A stretch of DNA of 64,000 nt from an uncultured Acidimicrobiales bacterium (GTDB lineage Bacteria > Actinomycetota > Acidimicrobiia > Acidimicrobiales > SZUA-35): positions 1-64,000 of the forward strand of contig CALIFY010000052.1 in NCBI GenBank assembly GCA_938021675.1, written 5' to 3'. The notes below the pieces were generated by a model, which saw nothing but the letters and a program-made list of their open reading frames with translations, had not been told where the DNA came from and did not search any database. How positions within the stretch are numbered: the first letter of the stretch is position 1; each line of letters starts with the position of its first letter. Of this stretch, positions 34,645 through 44,112 are shown in pieces. A program made the translations under genes and the position numbers.

Positions 34645-36414
34645 CTAGCTGGCGGGATTTGGGCCAGCCTGGAAGTTCTGATCGACCTGATCGGGCGACA
34701 GGGCCACGCCGTACACGGCGACCAGATGTATTGAGCCGAGCCATGGACGATCGAGGGTGGCCTCGTTGCCGACCATGAGTACTTGGTCGGCGTCCCAACT
34801 CGATAGGTCACCGCCGGACGTGCCGGTCGCTGCCGGTTGGCCGTCGACATAGAGACGGGTTTCGCCATCGGCGGCACGGGTGAGTGTCACGTGGGTTAGC
34901 TGATCAGCCACAACAGACCCTGCTGGTGAGTCGAGGCCGGGGAGCCCGTTCTCCGACGTTTCCGTCGATCGGACCCGTGAGGTCCAACGATCGCCCGGGT
35001 CGCCGTCGGAACCACCTTGGGCCAAGGTGACGTTTCTGGCTGCGGTGTCGGTGGAGAGGGTGACGATCCGCGCCGGTCCGCTTTGGCTTGTGTTGGCTGG
35101 TGTCACCCATGCTTCCACGGTCACCTGGTTTGAGGCCGAGACCTGATCGACGATGCCGACCGATGGTCCATCGGCGCGGAGAAGGGTGGGCGAATCGATT
35201 CGCAGTGCGCCATCGGCCCAGGTCACGGCGTTTGGGTCGGTGATGGTTAGCGCCGGGCCGGAGTCGACGGAGTTGGCCGCTGAGGCGCCGGCTCCATCGT
35301 CGAATGAAAACAGGGTGACCAAACCCTCCGTTACCCGGCCGACGGCCGGTGCCGGCGCTTCCGGTGGCGAGTCGACGGTGAGCGAGACGGTCGTCGTCGC
35401 CGGTTGGGCTGCGGTGGGATGACTGGCCACGATCACGATCTCGTGTTGGCCAACGTCGGACTCTTGCGGGGCGACGGCGATGGTGCCCGCCCCGGATCCG
35501 CTTTCGGTCAACGTGGCAAAGCTCGGTCCGTCGCCGTCGATGGCCAAAACGAGATCATCGGACGTAGCCCCCGATGCCGCTACCGCTACCTCGGTTGTCT
35601 CTCCGGCGGTGATCGTGATCGGTTCGATGGCTTCGATCGTGAGGTCGGTCGACACGCCGCTTACCGAAACGGTGGCCATCCACGTATCGCTCCAGCCGGT
35701 GCCATCGGTCACCGTTACCGAGAACGAGTCTTGGGCCGAGTCGCCGGGAGCTATGTCGTCAAAGGCACCGGCCGGTTCATACCGGAAGGTGCCGTTGGGC
35801 TGTACGGTGACGTTCGCCCCTGATGCCAGCTCTACAACCGTGCCAAGACCGTCGACCGACCCCTCGACCTCCGACACCACGAGCGGGCTATCGCTACCAG
35901 CGAGGTCGGCATCGGCCACCACGTTGCCATCGAGAGCGGAGGCGGCCTCGGTTTGAAAGGTATTTGGACCGCTGACCGGGGACGCCGGCTCGACCACGGC
36001 GGTGGTCGGCGGCGGCTCGTCCTGAGGTATGGGATCGGGGCCCGACGTGACGGCGACCGCGATGACAGCGGCCGCCGCAACGGCAGCTACGGTGCCGCCA
36101 ACGGCGACGGCCTGGGTCGATGGGCCCTGGGTAGCCGTCGACGCTGAGCCGGCTCCCGCGGCCAGTTCGGCCCCGGCTGCGACGGCGGCCTCGTGATGTA
36201 ACACGTTTGCCGCTCCATGCCCGAGGGAGCTAGCGGCCTCGTGGCGAAGCGCAGTGACCGCTACTTGGCTACCGATCTGCTCGCTGGCGGCCACCATGGC
36301 CGCACTGGCCGGAGCGGCCATCGAAGCGGCGGCGACTCGTCGTTTGCGTGCGCTCTCGCTTTCTTCGGCCACGAACTCCTCGTCGGCGACGTCGGTGGGA
36401 TGGTGGGTGGTCAT
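34645..36414 (-). CDS. Membrane-anchored surface protein with LamG-like domain
   Basis: 589 residues from an ATG with GGAGAA upstream. Residues 1-110 are a hydrophilic and then Ala-rich cytoplasmic part (ESARKRRVAAASM), followed by one membrane segment (VAVGGTVAAVAAAAVIAVAV) in a type II arrangement. Outside are a VCBS/cadherin-like segment (ANVTVQPNGTFRYEPAGAFDDI), a second beta domain, and a C-terminal concanavalin/LamG fold (VEAWVTPANTSQSGPARIVTLS; TRLYVDGQPAATG; WLGSIHLVAVYGVALSPDQV). LamG domains bind sugars or proteins. No sorting signal is present. It probably displays a binding domain at the cell surface; the ligand is unknown. Confidence 0.75.
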   Translation of the reverse strand: MTTHHPTDVADEEFVAEESESARKRRVAAASMAAPASAAMVAASEQIGSQVAVTALRHEAASSLGHGAANVLHHEAAVAAGAELAAGAGSASTATQGPSTQAVAVGGTVAAVAAAAVIAVAVTSGPDPIPQDEPPPTTAVVEPASPVSGPNTFQTEAASALDGNVVADADLAGSDSPLVVSEVEGSVDGLGTVVELASGANVTVQPNGTFRYEPAGAFDDIAPGDSAQDSFSVTVTDGTGWSDTWMATVSVSGVSTDLTIEAIEPITITAGETTEVAVAASGATSDDLVLAIDGDGPSFATLTESGSGAGTIAVAPQESDVGQHEIVIVASHPTAAQPATTTVSLTVDSPPEAPAPAVGRVTEGLVTLFSFDDGAGASAANSVDSGPALTITDPNAVTWADGALRIDSPTLLRADGPSVGIVDQVSASNQVTVEAWVTPANTSQSGPARIVTLSTDTAARNVTLAQGGSDGDPGDRWTSRVRSTETSENGLPGLDSPAGSVVADQLTHVTLTRAADGETRLYVDGQPAATGTSGGDLSSWDADQVLMVGNEATLDRPWLGSIHLVAVYGVALSPDQVDQNFQAGPNPAS

Positions 36415-36621
36415 AGTTTCTCCGTTCTCCACCTGGAGAGAGAGTGCGCTGGCATGCCAATCGACAGGGTCGGGTGTGGGAGTGGCGGATTGCACGCTGT
36501 CGATGGAGTGGTCGCCGAGGTGGAGGGTCGCATCGCTGCACCGACAACCTTACAGTGACGAAGGTGAGCAAGCCCGGGCAGATCTGGGGAAAAGCCCTAG
36601 TCGACCCTTGCGGAGCACAGC

Positions 36622-38169
36622 ATGTCGGGAACTAACATTGGAATCGACGATCTCGCTGACGCCGAACTGATCGGTGAAGGTGGATTCGCGTCTGTATACG
36701 CCGCGACCGACCGTCGCCTCCACCGCCGAGTAGCGGTGAAGGTGATGCGCAAGAATCTCACCGCCTCAGCGCAGCGGAAGTTCGCCCGCGAATGTGTCGT
36801 CATGGGTCGGCTCTCGAAGCATCCAAACGTCGCCACCGTGTATTCTTCGGGCTATACCGACGACGGGTTGCCCTATCTCGTAATGGAACTCCTTGCCGGC
36901 GGCAGCCTCGCCGAGGCGGTGAAGCGGTCCGGTCCGCTGCCGTGGCGGGATGCCGTCCGCTATCTCATCCCGGTGGCCGAGGCGCTCGATGCGGCCCACC
37001 GAGCCGGCATTGTCCACCGTGACGTAAAGCCAGACAATATTTTGCTCGATGACGGTGTGCCTCACCTGACCGACTTCGGCATCGCCGATCTCCAATGGGT
37101 TGATGCCAACACCACCAGTGAGGTCGTTGCCAGCTGGCATCACAGCCCACCGGAGACGTTCGAAGATGAGCGTGACGAGCGGTCTGATCTGTACTCCTTA
37201 GCGTCGACCCTTTTCACCTTGATCGTTGGCCACGGTCCGTTCTACGACCCTGACCACCGAACGATCTTGTCGTTGATTCATCGGGTTGCCAGCGACCCGC
37301 CGCCGGAACTGCCGACAGAGCTCGGCCCGCCGCAGCTCAACCGGTTCATCGCCTGGGCGATGGCCAAAAACCCCGATCATCGACCGCAGACCGCGGTGGA
37401 GGTGGCGGACGAACTTCGCCAACTGGCCGATCTCAGCGAGGTCGACGTCGACCCGACCAAGATTTCCCGCCCTCAAGAACACTCAGCCGATGCCGCTGGA
37501 CGGGACGTCGCGGTCCGGGCCGAAGACGGCGCCGGCAGCCGGCAGCCTCAACCGAGCGGTGGTCATCGGTCGAGGATGCCGGTTGTGGTGGCCTTGTCGG
37601 TGTTAGCCGTCGTTGGCGCCGTGCTGGTTGTCGGTGCCATGGCCTACTTTGGACGTTCGCCAACCGAAGACGTGTCCGCTCCTCCTGCAGCGCCGGTCAC
37701 CGGCGCTGAACCGGCGACTCCCGTGGGTGAAGCAAACAATCCGTATCCTCTCGGGCAGAGCGTCAACCTCTTCTACGATGATGCCACCAGCGCCTCCGAG
37801 CGACAGTGGAGGATCGAGATTCTCGATTCGCTCGCCGATGACACCGGTGCGACAGCAATCGTTCCGCCGGAGGCCAACCTCCGGTTGGTGACGGCCAGCC
37901 TTCGTGTGACCTACCGCGGTGGGGCCGAGCCCGGTCCGATGTCGCAGATCCAGATTTGGGCCGGCGACGCCGCCGGCCGACGGTTCGAGCCAGTTGCCGA
38001 TGGGTGCGACGCGACGACGGAGCCGTTCGACGTCGACGCTGAGCTATCGATCGGCGAGGCTGTCGAAGGCGAATTCTGCTGGTGGGTTCCGACCGATGCC
38101 CAGGACTCTGTGCTCGTTGCGGTAGCGGCCACGCCGGCCGACGGCCAGCTGTACCTGGCCACCCAATGA
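36622..38169 (+). CDS. Transmembrane Ser/Thr protein kinase (PknB-type)
   Basis: 515 residues. Kinase domain 1-270: glycine loop IGEGGFASVY, Lys40 in VAVKVM, catalytic HRD at 132-134 (IVHRDVKPDNILL), DFG at 151-153 (TDFGIAD). The expected DxDxxR-like activation segment is replaced by ASWHHSPPETFEDERDERSDLYSLA. One membrane helix lies at about 319-343. The extracellular part (about 170 residues, DUF4352-like) lacks PASTA repeats, so the signal sensed is probably not muropeptide. Divergent from the LamG protein gene. Confidence 0.92.
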   Translation: MSGTNIGIDDLADAELIGEGGFASVYAATDRRLHRRVAVKVMRKNLTASAQRKFARECVVMGRLSKHPNVATVYSSGYTDDGLPYLVMELLAGGSLAEAVKRSGPLPWRDAVRYLIPVAEALDAAHRAGIVHRDVKPDNILLDDGVPHLTDFGIADLQWVDANTTSEVVASWHHSPPETFEDERDERSDLYSLASTLFTLIVGHGPFYDPDHRTILSLIHRVASDPPPELPTELGPPQLNRFIAWAMAKNPDHRPQTAVEVADELRQLADLSEVDVDPTKISRPQEHSADAAGRDVAVRAEDGAGSRQPQPSGGHRSRMPVVVALSVLAVVGAVLVVGAMAYFGRSPTEDVSAPPAAPVTGAEPATPVGEANNPYPLGQSVNLFYDDATSASERQWRIEILDSLADDTGATAIVPPEANLRLVTASLRVTYRGGAEPGPMSQIQIWAGDAAGRRFEPVADGCDATTEPFDVDAELSIGEAVEGEFCWWVPTDAQDSVLVAVAATPADGQLYLATQ

Positions 38170-38260
38170 TCGCTCTTTGTTGAGGGCCCTGGGTCGAGGG
38201 CGGTACCACGACTCGGAGCAACGAAGGCGCACTGTGTGGTAGGCCGTCCATACTGGGTTC

Positions 38261-39793
38261 GTGACAACCCCCGAAGTTGAATCGAGTACGACGCCTCCAG
38301 CGGGACAGGTTCCCCTCGACTCTCCAGTTGGACGGACCATCATCGGGGTAACCGTTGCCGGTTCATCTGTCGCCATGCTCACCGCCACGGTGGTCAACGT
38401 TGCGCTCCCCACGATCGCGGTCGACCTCAACGTCAGTTCGAGCCAGCAGCAGTGGATCATCAACGCCTACCTGCTGTCGATCGCGTCGCTCATCCTCGTC
38501 GGTGGCACGCTCGGCGATCGCTACGGCCGTCTCCGGATCTATAGGGTCGGAGTGGTGTGGTTCGCTGTCGCATCGTTGGCCTGCGCCGCCGCGCCCTCGG
38601 TCAACCTTCTGATCGCCGCCCGCTTGCTCCAAGGGGTCGGGGCCGCGCTGTTGACACCCGGTTCTCTGGCCATAATCGAGTCGACGTTACAACCCGACGA
38701 CCGGGGTCGAGGTGTGGGTCGGTGGTCGGGGCTCAGCGGGGTCGCCGGCGCGATCGGACCCCTGGTCGGCGGCGTCTTGGTCGTCTTTTCGTGGCGATGG
38801 GTGTTCCTACTGAACCTTCCGGTCGCCGTCGCCGTTCTGGTTTTTTCGGGGCGGGTTCCCGAATCGTCAGACCCGTCGGCCAAGGGGGTCAAACTCGACG
38901 TGGTCGGTGCGGTGTTGACCGCCGTTTCCCTAGGTGCGGCGTCTTACGGCCTCATTCAGGGTCCGGTCGGTGGGTTCGGTTTCATCGACATCGCGGCGAT
39001 CGCCGTCGCCGTTGCCGCCGTCGCCGGTCTGGCCTGGAATGAACCGCGCCGCGAACACCCGATAGTTCCATTCGACCTGTTCAATAGTCGACCGTTCGCT
39101 GTAGCCAACGCGGTTACCTTCCTCGTCTATGGCGGCATGGGTGTGGTCTTCTTTCTGCTTTCGGTTCAGCTCCAAGTTTCGCTTGGTTGGCCGCCGATCG
39201 CCGCTGGCGCGGCGTTGCTTCCGGTGACCCTTCTGATGCTGGCCCTGTCTTCGCAAGCTGGAGCGTTGGCCCAACGGGTCGGGCCGAGGTGGCCGCTTAC
39301 GGTTGGAACCGGTCTGATCGCCGGCGGAATGTTCGTGCTCGCTGGGGTCGAGGCGGGAGACCGGTACCTCACCGGCGTACTTCCGGGTGTTGTCATTTTC
39401 GGCATCGGTTTGGTTGGAAGCGTCGCCCCTGTCACCGCCACGGCGCTTGGTGCCGTGCCCGACGATCGTGCTGGCGCCGCCTCCGGCATTAACAACGCAG
39501 TGTCGCGAACCGGCCAACTTCTGACGATCGCCGCCGTACCTCCGCTGGTCGGGCTCGGTGGGGACGATCTCAGCGACGCTGTGCGGCTCACCGCCGGGTA
39601 CGGCGACGCTATGTATGTCGGAGCGGTACTCGTAGCGTTTGGCGCGGTGGTCGCCGCGGTGTTTCTACGATCGGTGCCGGACGAAGGTTCGTCTTCGACC
39701 GCCGCACGGTTGGAGCTCGATCACCCCGAGGTGGTGTGTGGCCGTCGATTCCATTGCGGGGTGGAGAGCCCAAATCCGGTAGGGAGCAGGTGA
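38261..39793 (+). CDS. MFS multidrug transporter, DHA2 (EmrB/QacA) family
   Basis: 510 residues, about 14 membrane helices. Motifs: VVNVALPTIAVDLNVSSSQQQWIINAYLL in helix 1-2, GGTLGDRYGRLRIYRVG (motif A), LLQGVGAALLTPGSLAII (motif C). Proton-driven efflux of hydrophobic compounds. GTG start. No regulator or biosynthetic gene flanks it. The C-terminal 40 residues are soluble and not conserved. Confidence 0.92.
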   Translation: MTTPEVESSTTPPAGQVPLDSPVGRTIIGVTVAGSSVAMLTATVVNVALPTIAVDLNVSSSQQQWIINAYLLSIASLILVGGTLGDRYGRLRIYRVGVVWFAVASLACAAAPSVNLLIAARLLQGVGAALLTPGSLAIIESTLQPDDRGRGVGRWSGLSGVAGAIGPLVGGVLVVFSWRWVFLLNLPVAVAVLVFSGRVPESSDPSAKGVKLDVVGAVLTAVSLGAASYGLIQGPVGGFGFIDIAAIAVAVAAVAGLAWNEPRREHPIVPFDLFNSRPFAVANAVTFLVYGGMGVVFFLLSVQLQVSLGWPPIAAGAALLPVTLLMLALSSQAGALAQRVGPRWPLTVGTGLIAGGMFVLAGVEAGDRYLTGVLPGVVIFGIGLVGSVAPVTATALGAVPDDRAGAASGINNAVSRTGQLLTIAAVPPLVGLGGDDLSDAVRLTAGYGDAMYVGAVLVAFGAVVAAVFLRSVPDEGSSSTAARLELDHPEVVCGRRFHCGVESPNPVGSR

Positions 39794-39863
39794 AACTGCG
39801 CGTCGTCGGCCCGCGCTAGCGTGGTGCCGATGGCGGCTAGACGGGCTACGAAACGAGGGTGCG

Positions 39864-40310
39864 ATGAGTGACGCAATTGGTTTGGATGAGGTCAAGACGT
39901 TCGCTTCCGAACTAAGCCCGTGGGCCCACCTCGCCACCGTGGGCGCAGACAACCAGCCCGATGTCGTACCGGTCCACCCGTGTTGGGAAGGCGAAACTCT
40001 GTGGGCCATGCTCGGCATAAACTCGGTCAAGGCCCGCAACGTCGTAGCGAATCCACATGTGGCGTTGCACTGGCAGGTGACCGAGGTCGGCGACGGTGTC
40101 GAGTTGTGGGGGTCGGCTGAGGTGTTCGATGACGTCGAGACCAAACGCCGGCTTTGGGATGGCGTGTTCGACTACGATTTGAACGCCTTTGCTCCCGGGG
40201 GTCCCGACGACTCGCCGGAAACCGCCTTCCTGGCTATCCACCCAACCCGGGCGCTCGTGCTGAAGCAATACGGCATGGGTGGGATGCTGCGTTGGTCAGC
40301 CGAGGGCTGA
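39864..40310 (+). CDS. PPOX-class (PNPOx-like) flavin or F420 binding protein
   Basis: 148 residues with a split beta-barrel: LSPWAHLATVGADNQPDVVPVHPCWEGETLWAMLGINSVKARNV is the characteristic N-terminal half. Likely an F420- or FMN-dependent oxidoreductase of the actinobacterial PPOX family. GAGGGTG precedes the ATG. Substrate unknown. Confidence 0.85.
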   Translation: MSDAIGLDEVKTFASELSPWAHLATVGADNQPDVVPVHPCWEGETLWAMLGINSVKARNVVANPHVALHWQVTEVGDGVELWGSAEVFDDVETKRRLWDGVFDYDLNAFAPGGPDDSPETAFLAIHPTRALVLKQYGMGGMLRWSAEG

Positions 40311-40421
40311 GGTCCTGCCTCTCGAACCGCTGGCGACCGGATGTACTGCGTCCGGTTCAGCCCGTTCTGGCCGGTATCGAAGAATTGAGCTCCGACTCGG
40401 CTACGACGTAGCCTCGCGGCT

Positions 40422-41651
40422 ATGCCATCGCCACTGGATGAGATCCGGGTAGTCGAGATCGCCAGCTTCGCGGCAGCACCGACCGCGGCGGCCATCATGG
40501 CCGATCTCGGAGCCGATGTCATAAAGGTTGAGGCCATGGGTGGCGATCCGATCCGTGGGTTGTTGAAGCAGGCCAAGCTCCCCGAAGGCGAATACAACCC
40601 GGACCATCCCTTTCAGTTCATCAATAGAGGCAAACGTTCGATCGAGCTCAACCTCGATGATCGGTCGGGGGTAGAGGTTGCTCATCGGCTGGTGGCGGTA
40701 GCCGACGTCGTCATACTCAATCTCTTGCCCGGTCGCCGAAAACGATTCCAACTCGACGTTGACACCATTCACGGCATCAAGCCCGATCTCGTCATCGGGT
40801 TGTTGACCGGGTATGGCGAGCAAGGCGAGGAGATCGATCGGCCCGGTTACGACGTCACCGCCTTTTTTGCCCGGTCGGGGCTGATTGGCGGCATGATTCC
40901 GCCAGACGGGTATCCGCCCCGTCCTCGCCCCGCCCAAGGTGACCACACGGCATCGATAGCGTTGTTCGGTGGGATCATGGCTGGATTGCGGATGCGGGAT
41001 ACGACCGGCGGCGGCCAGGTGGTCGAGACTTCGTTGCTCAGGACGGCGGCTTTTACCATCGCCGCCGACCTTGCGACGGCGGTGATCGATGGCCGGCCAG
41101 TTTTGGATCGCCCGAGGGAGCAGGCCCTGTCCCCGATGATCGAGGCCTTCTGCTGCGCTGACCGACGATGGATCCAGTTCACCATGCCGGACCGGGGTGA
41201 TGCCTGGGTTCGGTTCTGTCGCGCTCTGCAACGTCCCGACCTGATCGATGACGAACGGTACGCCACCGGCCGGCTTCGTCACCGCAACATGTCTCCGCTG
41301 ATCGAAACCATCGGTGAGATTATCGGAGAGCAACCGTACGACCACTGGGAGCCTCGGCTCGACGATGAACGGTGCATCTGGGCTCCAATACATAACGCAG
41401 CCACTGCAGCCACCGACGCACAGGTGAGAGCGGCCGGCGTTTTCGAGCCGATCGATCACCCGGAGGCCGGCCGGTTTGACACCGTCGGCGCACCGTTTCG
41501 TTTCCCCGGTAACGACGAGGTTGGGGCCAAAGGGCCAGCGCCGAACCGGGGACAGCATTCGGCCGAGATCTTGTCGGAGTTGTTGGGCTACAGCGACCAA
41601 GAGATTGCGGCGCTGGCAACATCAGGTGTGGTTCCCGGCCCCCACGGTTGA
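40422..41651 (+). CDS. CaiB/BaiF family III CoA-transferase homologue
   Basis: 409 residues. Family features: VVEIASFAAAPTAAAIMADLGADVIKVEAMGGDPIR at the N-terminus, FINRGKRSIELNLDD, and the G/Q-rich block GGGQVVETSLLRTAAF. In formyl-CoA transferase this block contains the catalytic Asp (MQD); here the aligned residue appears to be Arg. Members move CoA between organic acids or racemise acyl-CoAs; this one may have altered chemistry. Monocistronic, with a small hairpin in the downstream gap. Confidence 0.88.
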   Translation: MPSPLDEIRVVEIASFAAAPTAAAIMADLGADVIKVEAMGGDPIRGLLKQAKLPEGEYNPDHPFQFINRGKRSIELNLDDRSGVEVAHRLVAVADVVILNLLPGRRKRFQLDVDTIHGIKPDLVIGLLTGYGEQGEEIDRPGYDVTAFFARSGLIGGMIPPDGYPPRPRPAQGDHTASIALFGGIMAGLRMRDTTGGGQVVETSLLRTAAFTIAADLATAVIDGRPVLDRPREQALSPMIEAFCCADRRWIQFTMPDRGDAWVRFCRALQRPDLIDDERYATGRLRHRNMSPLIETIGEIIGEQPYDHWEPRLDDERCIWAPIHNAATAATDAQVRAAGVFEPIDHPEAGRFDTVGAPFRFPGNDEVGAKGPAPNRGQHSAEILSELLGYSDQEIAALATSGVVPGPHG

Positions 41652-41715
41652 GATCAGCGATGGCGTGAAGTGATGAGGTCGGCCCGAGGCCGGATTTGGT
41701 GTCTGTCGTGATCAT

Positions 41716-41735
41716 GGTCACCGTGAAGGGTGACC
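41716..41735. terminator. Short hairpin between CoA-transferase and glucosidase genes
   Basis: GGTCACCgtgaagGGTGACC: a perfect 7-base stem with a 6-base loop. It could be a weak terminator for the CoA-transferase gene or an operator for the glucosidase gene 86 bases further on. No T-run follows. Confidence 0.35.
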
Positions 41736-41820
41736 GCAGTCGGCTACGGTCCGTGCCGGGAAACGGTGACGACGGACGATCGCTCCTGAGCACGTGACCA
41801 CATACACGAGGAGGAGCGTC

Positions 41821-43455
41821 ATGGCGACAGGTACCAGGGATGTTGGTGAGGGGCGCTGGTGGCGGCACGCCGTCGTGTACCAGGTGTATCTGCGTTCGTT
41901 CGCCGATGGCACCGGCGATGGCACCGGCGACATCGCTGGCTTGCGTAGTAGGTTGCCCTATCTCAGTCAGCTCGGGGTTGACGCATTGTGGCTCAACCCG
42001 TGGTACCCATCGCCTCTGCGCGATGGCGGCTATGACGTGTCCGACTACCGCAACATCGATCCGCGCTTCGGGACTCTCGACGATGCCGATGCTCTGATCG
42101 AGGAGGCTCACGACCTTGGGATACGTGTCATCACCGACCTCGTGCCAAACCACACCTCTGATCAGCACGCCTGGTTTCAGGAAGCTCTCGCCGGCGGGCC
42201 AGGGCATCCGGCCCGAGATCGGTATTGGTTTCGACCAGGTTCGGGTCCCGATGGCGATGAACCACCGAACGACTGGATGGCGGTATTCGGTGGTTCGGCA
42301 TGGGAGCGGGTCCCGGACGGAGAGTGGTATCTTCACCTCTTCGACCCCAGTCAACCCGACCTCAACTGGGATCACCCAGAGGTGCGGGACGACTTCGATG
42401 GGGTACTCCGGTTTTGGTTGGACCGCGGTGTCGATGGGTTTCGGGTCGATGTGGCCCATGGTCTGGTAAAAGACCCTGAGTTGCCTGAGTTGGGTGAAGT
42501 CGGCAAACTTCTCGATGCCAAGTCAGCGGCCGATCATCCGTTCTGGGACCGCGACGGAGTGCACGAGATTATCCGTCGTTGGCGGCGGATAATCGACGAC
42601 TACGAGGATCGGATGATGGTGGCCGAAGCTTGGGTGCCGGCTCACCGAGTGCCGAAATATCTTCGCCCCGATGAATACCACCAGTCATTCAACTTCGACT
42701 TGTTGACCGCCGACTGGGACGCGGCGGCGTTTGCCGACGTGATCGAACGCTCGGTCGTCGCCGCAAACGAGGTTGGGGCCACCTCTACATGGACATTGTC
42801 CAACCACGATGTCATGCGCCATGCGACCCGCTACGGGCTGCCGGTCGGAACCGACTGGCGAAAGTGGCCGATCGATGGCCCTCATGAGGAACTCGATGTC
42901 GAGCTCGGAACGCAGCGGGCCCGGGCCGCGGCGTTGGTCACCTTGTCGTTGCCCGGCTCGGTGTATCTCTATCAGGGGGAAGAACTCGGGTTGCCGGAGG
43001 CGTGGGACCTGCCGACCAGCGTGCTCGAAGATCCGACCTGGGAACGGTCTGCTCACACCGAGAAAGGACGAGACGGGTGCCGGGTGCCGATCCCGTGGAC
43101 GCCCGAGGGGTCGTCGTTCGGATTTGGAACCGGAACGTCGTGGCTCCCACAACCGGCTCGATTCGGTTCGCTGTCGGTGGCGGCCCAGGCCGACCAGGCC
43201 GATTCGACGCTCGAACTGTATAGGCGGGCGGTAGCTCTCCGAGACGAATGGTTCGGTTCGGCCGCGGGGGACGAGTTGTCGATGGTCGATCTCGGTGTCG
43301 ATGTGTTGGCCTTCCGGCGAGCCGATGCGATGTGCATCGCCAACATGGGCCAAGCGGCGGTCGCCCTTCCGGACGGTCGGGTGGTGTTGGCGTCGGTCCC
43401 CGGCGTGGACGGTGAGCTTCCGGCCAACACAGCAGCCTGGATCGCGCTGGGGTGA
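41821..43455 (+). CDS. GH13 alpha-glucosidase / alpha-amylase family enzyme
   Basis: 544 residues, start ATG after GAGGAGGAG. TIM-barrel motifs: DLVPNHTSDQHAWFQ (region I), GFRVDVAHGL with nucleophile Asp (II), MMVAEAW with acid/base Glu (III) and LSNHDVMRH with the transition-state Asp (IV). The overall pattern WWRHAVVYQVYLRSFADGTGDGTGDIAGL is that of oligo-1,6-glucosidases and alpha-glucosidases of subfamilies 17/30-like type. No signal peptide: a cytosolic enzyme releasing glucose from short alpha-glucans or sucrose-like sugars. No sugar transporter is adjacent. Confidence 0.93.
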   Translation: MATGTRDVGEGRWWRHAVVYQVYLRSFADGTGDGTGDIAGLRSRLPYLSQLGVDALWLNPWYPSPLRDGGYDVSDYRNIDPRFGTLDDADALIEEAHDLGIRVITDLVPNHTSDQHAWFQEALAGGPGHPARDRYWFRPGSGPDGDEPPNDWMAVFGGSAWERVPDGEWYLHLFDPSQPDLNWDHPEVRDDFDGVLRFWLDRGVDGFRVDVAHGLVKDPELPELGEVGKLLDAKSAADHPFWDRDGVHEIIRRWRRIIDDYEDRMMVAEAWVPAHRVPKYLRPDEYHQSFNFDLLTADWDAAAFADVIERSVVAANEVGATSTWTLSNHDVMRHATRYGLPVGTDWRKWPIDGPHEELDVELGTQRARAAALVTLSLPGSVYLYQGEELGLPEAWDLPTSVLEDPTWERSAHTEKGRDGCRVPIPWTPEGSSFGFGTGTSWLPQPARFGSLSVAAQADQADSTLELYRRAVALRDEWFGSAAGDELSMVDLGVDVLAFRRADAMCIANMGQAAVALPDGRVVLASVPGVDGELPANTAAWIALG

Positions 43456-43489
43456 CGGCTCTGGCTGACGGCGTTTCCGGACGGCAGTT

Positions 43490-43532
43490 CAGCGTGATGA
43501 ACCTGCCAGCGCGATGAACCTGTCAGCGTGAT
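43490..43532 (+). repeat. 17-base imperfect tandem repeat
   Basis: CAGCGTGATGAACCTGC (43490-43506), CAGCGCGATGAACCTGT (43507-43523) and a partial CAGCGTGAT (43524-43532). It lies between the glucosidase stop and the next gene, about 70 bases before its start. It may be a regulatory array or slippage product. Confidence 0.8.
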
Positions 43533-43604
43533 AATGCACCGCGGCCTCCGTCTGTGAATCGTGCGGCAGTTAGCCGCGTAGGTCCATCGGAGGAATCACC
43601 GAGC

Positions 43605-44075
43605 ATGAACTTGTCGAGTAGCGCTAAGAAGACGCTTCGCTTTGCCGTGGCGGGCCTTTTGGTAATGGGCGGCATCGCCACAATGTCGTTGGGTGCCGGC
43701 CCAGCTGCCGCCGAGGAGGGTCGTGTATGCAGTGGAACAGTGCTCAACACTTCGTTGGAATTCACCGGTAACCCACACGGCGGTTGGGGTCGACCAAAAT
43801 TCGTGACGTGCAACAATGGCGACAATTGGCTCGAGTACGTTCCTATTCAGTTCGCGCCCCCCGGGCCATACGGTTCATCTGCCGAGTGTTCCACCGCAAC
43901 AGTCGCCGGAGGCCTTGATACTCCATACGCCATAAACCACCCAAGCCAAGATGGGGACGCGATTGTATTTATCGAGTTATGTTACGACGGAACTCACAAC
44001 GTTACGTACGTTTCGACAAATGACGTGGCGGTCGACCCAGCTTGCCCTGGGGCACAAGATTTCTGTACTCCATAA
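43605..44075 (+). CDS. Small secreted cysteine-containing protein
   Basis: 156 residues. ATG chosen for CGGAGGAAT upstream and the Sec signal peptide that follows (KKTLRFAVAGLLVMGGIATMSLGA, cleavage near AAA). The mature protein of about 120 residues has six cysteines, probably forming disulfides, and aromatic-rich segments (HGGWGRPKFVTC, NWLEYVPIQFAPPGPYG). No family recognised. Less GC-rich than its neighbours towards the 3' end. Confidence 0.65.
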   Translation: MNLSSSAKKTLRFAVAGLLVMGGIATMSLGAGPAAAEEGRVCSGTVLNTSLEFTGNPHGGWGRPKFVTCNNGDNWLEYVPIQFAPPGPYGSSAECSTATVAGGLDTPYAINHPSQDGDAIVFIELCYDGTHNVTYVSTNDVAVDPACPGAQDFCTP

Positions 44076-44112
44076 CGTTGGTTTAGATACCCCGTTTGAT
44101 GGATATCGCTAT

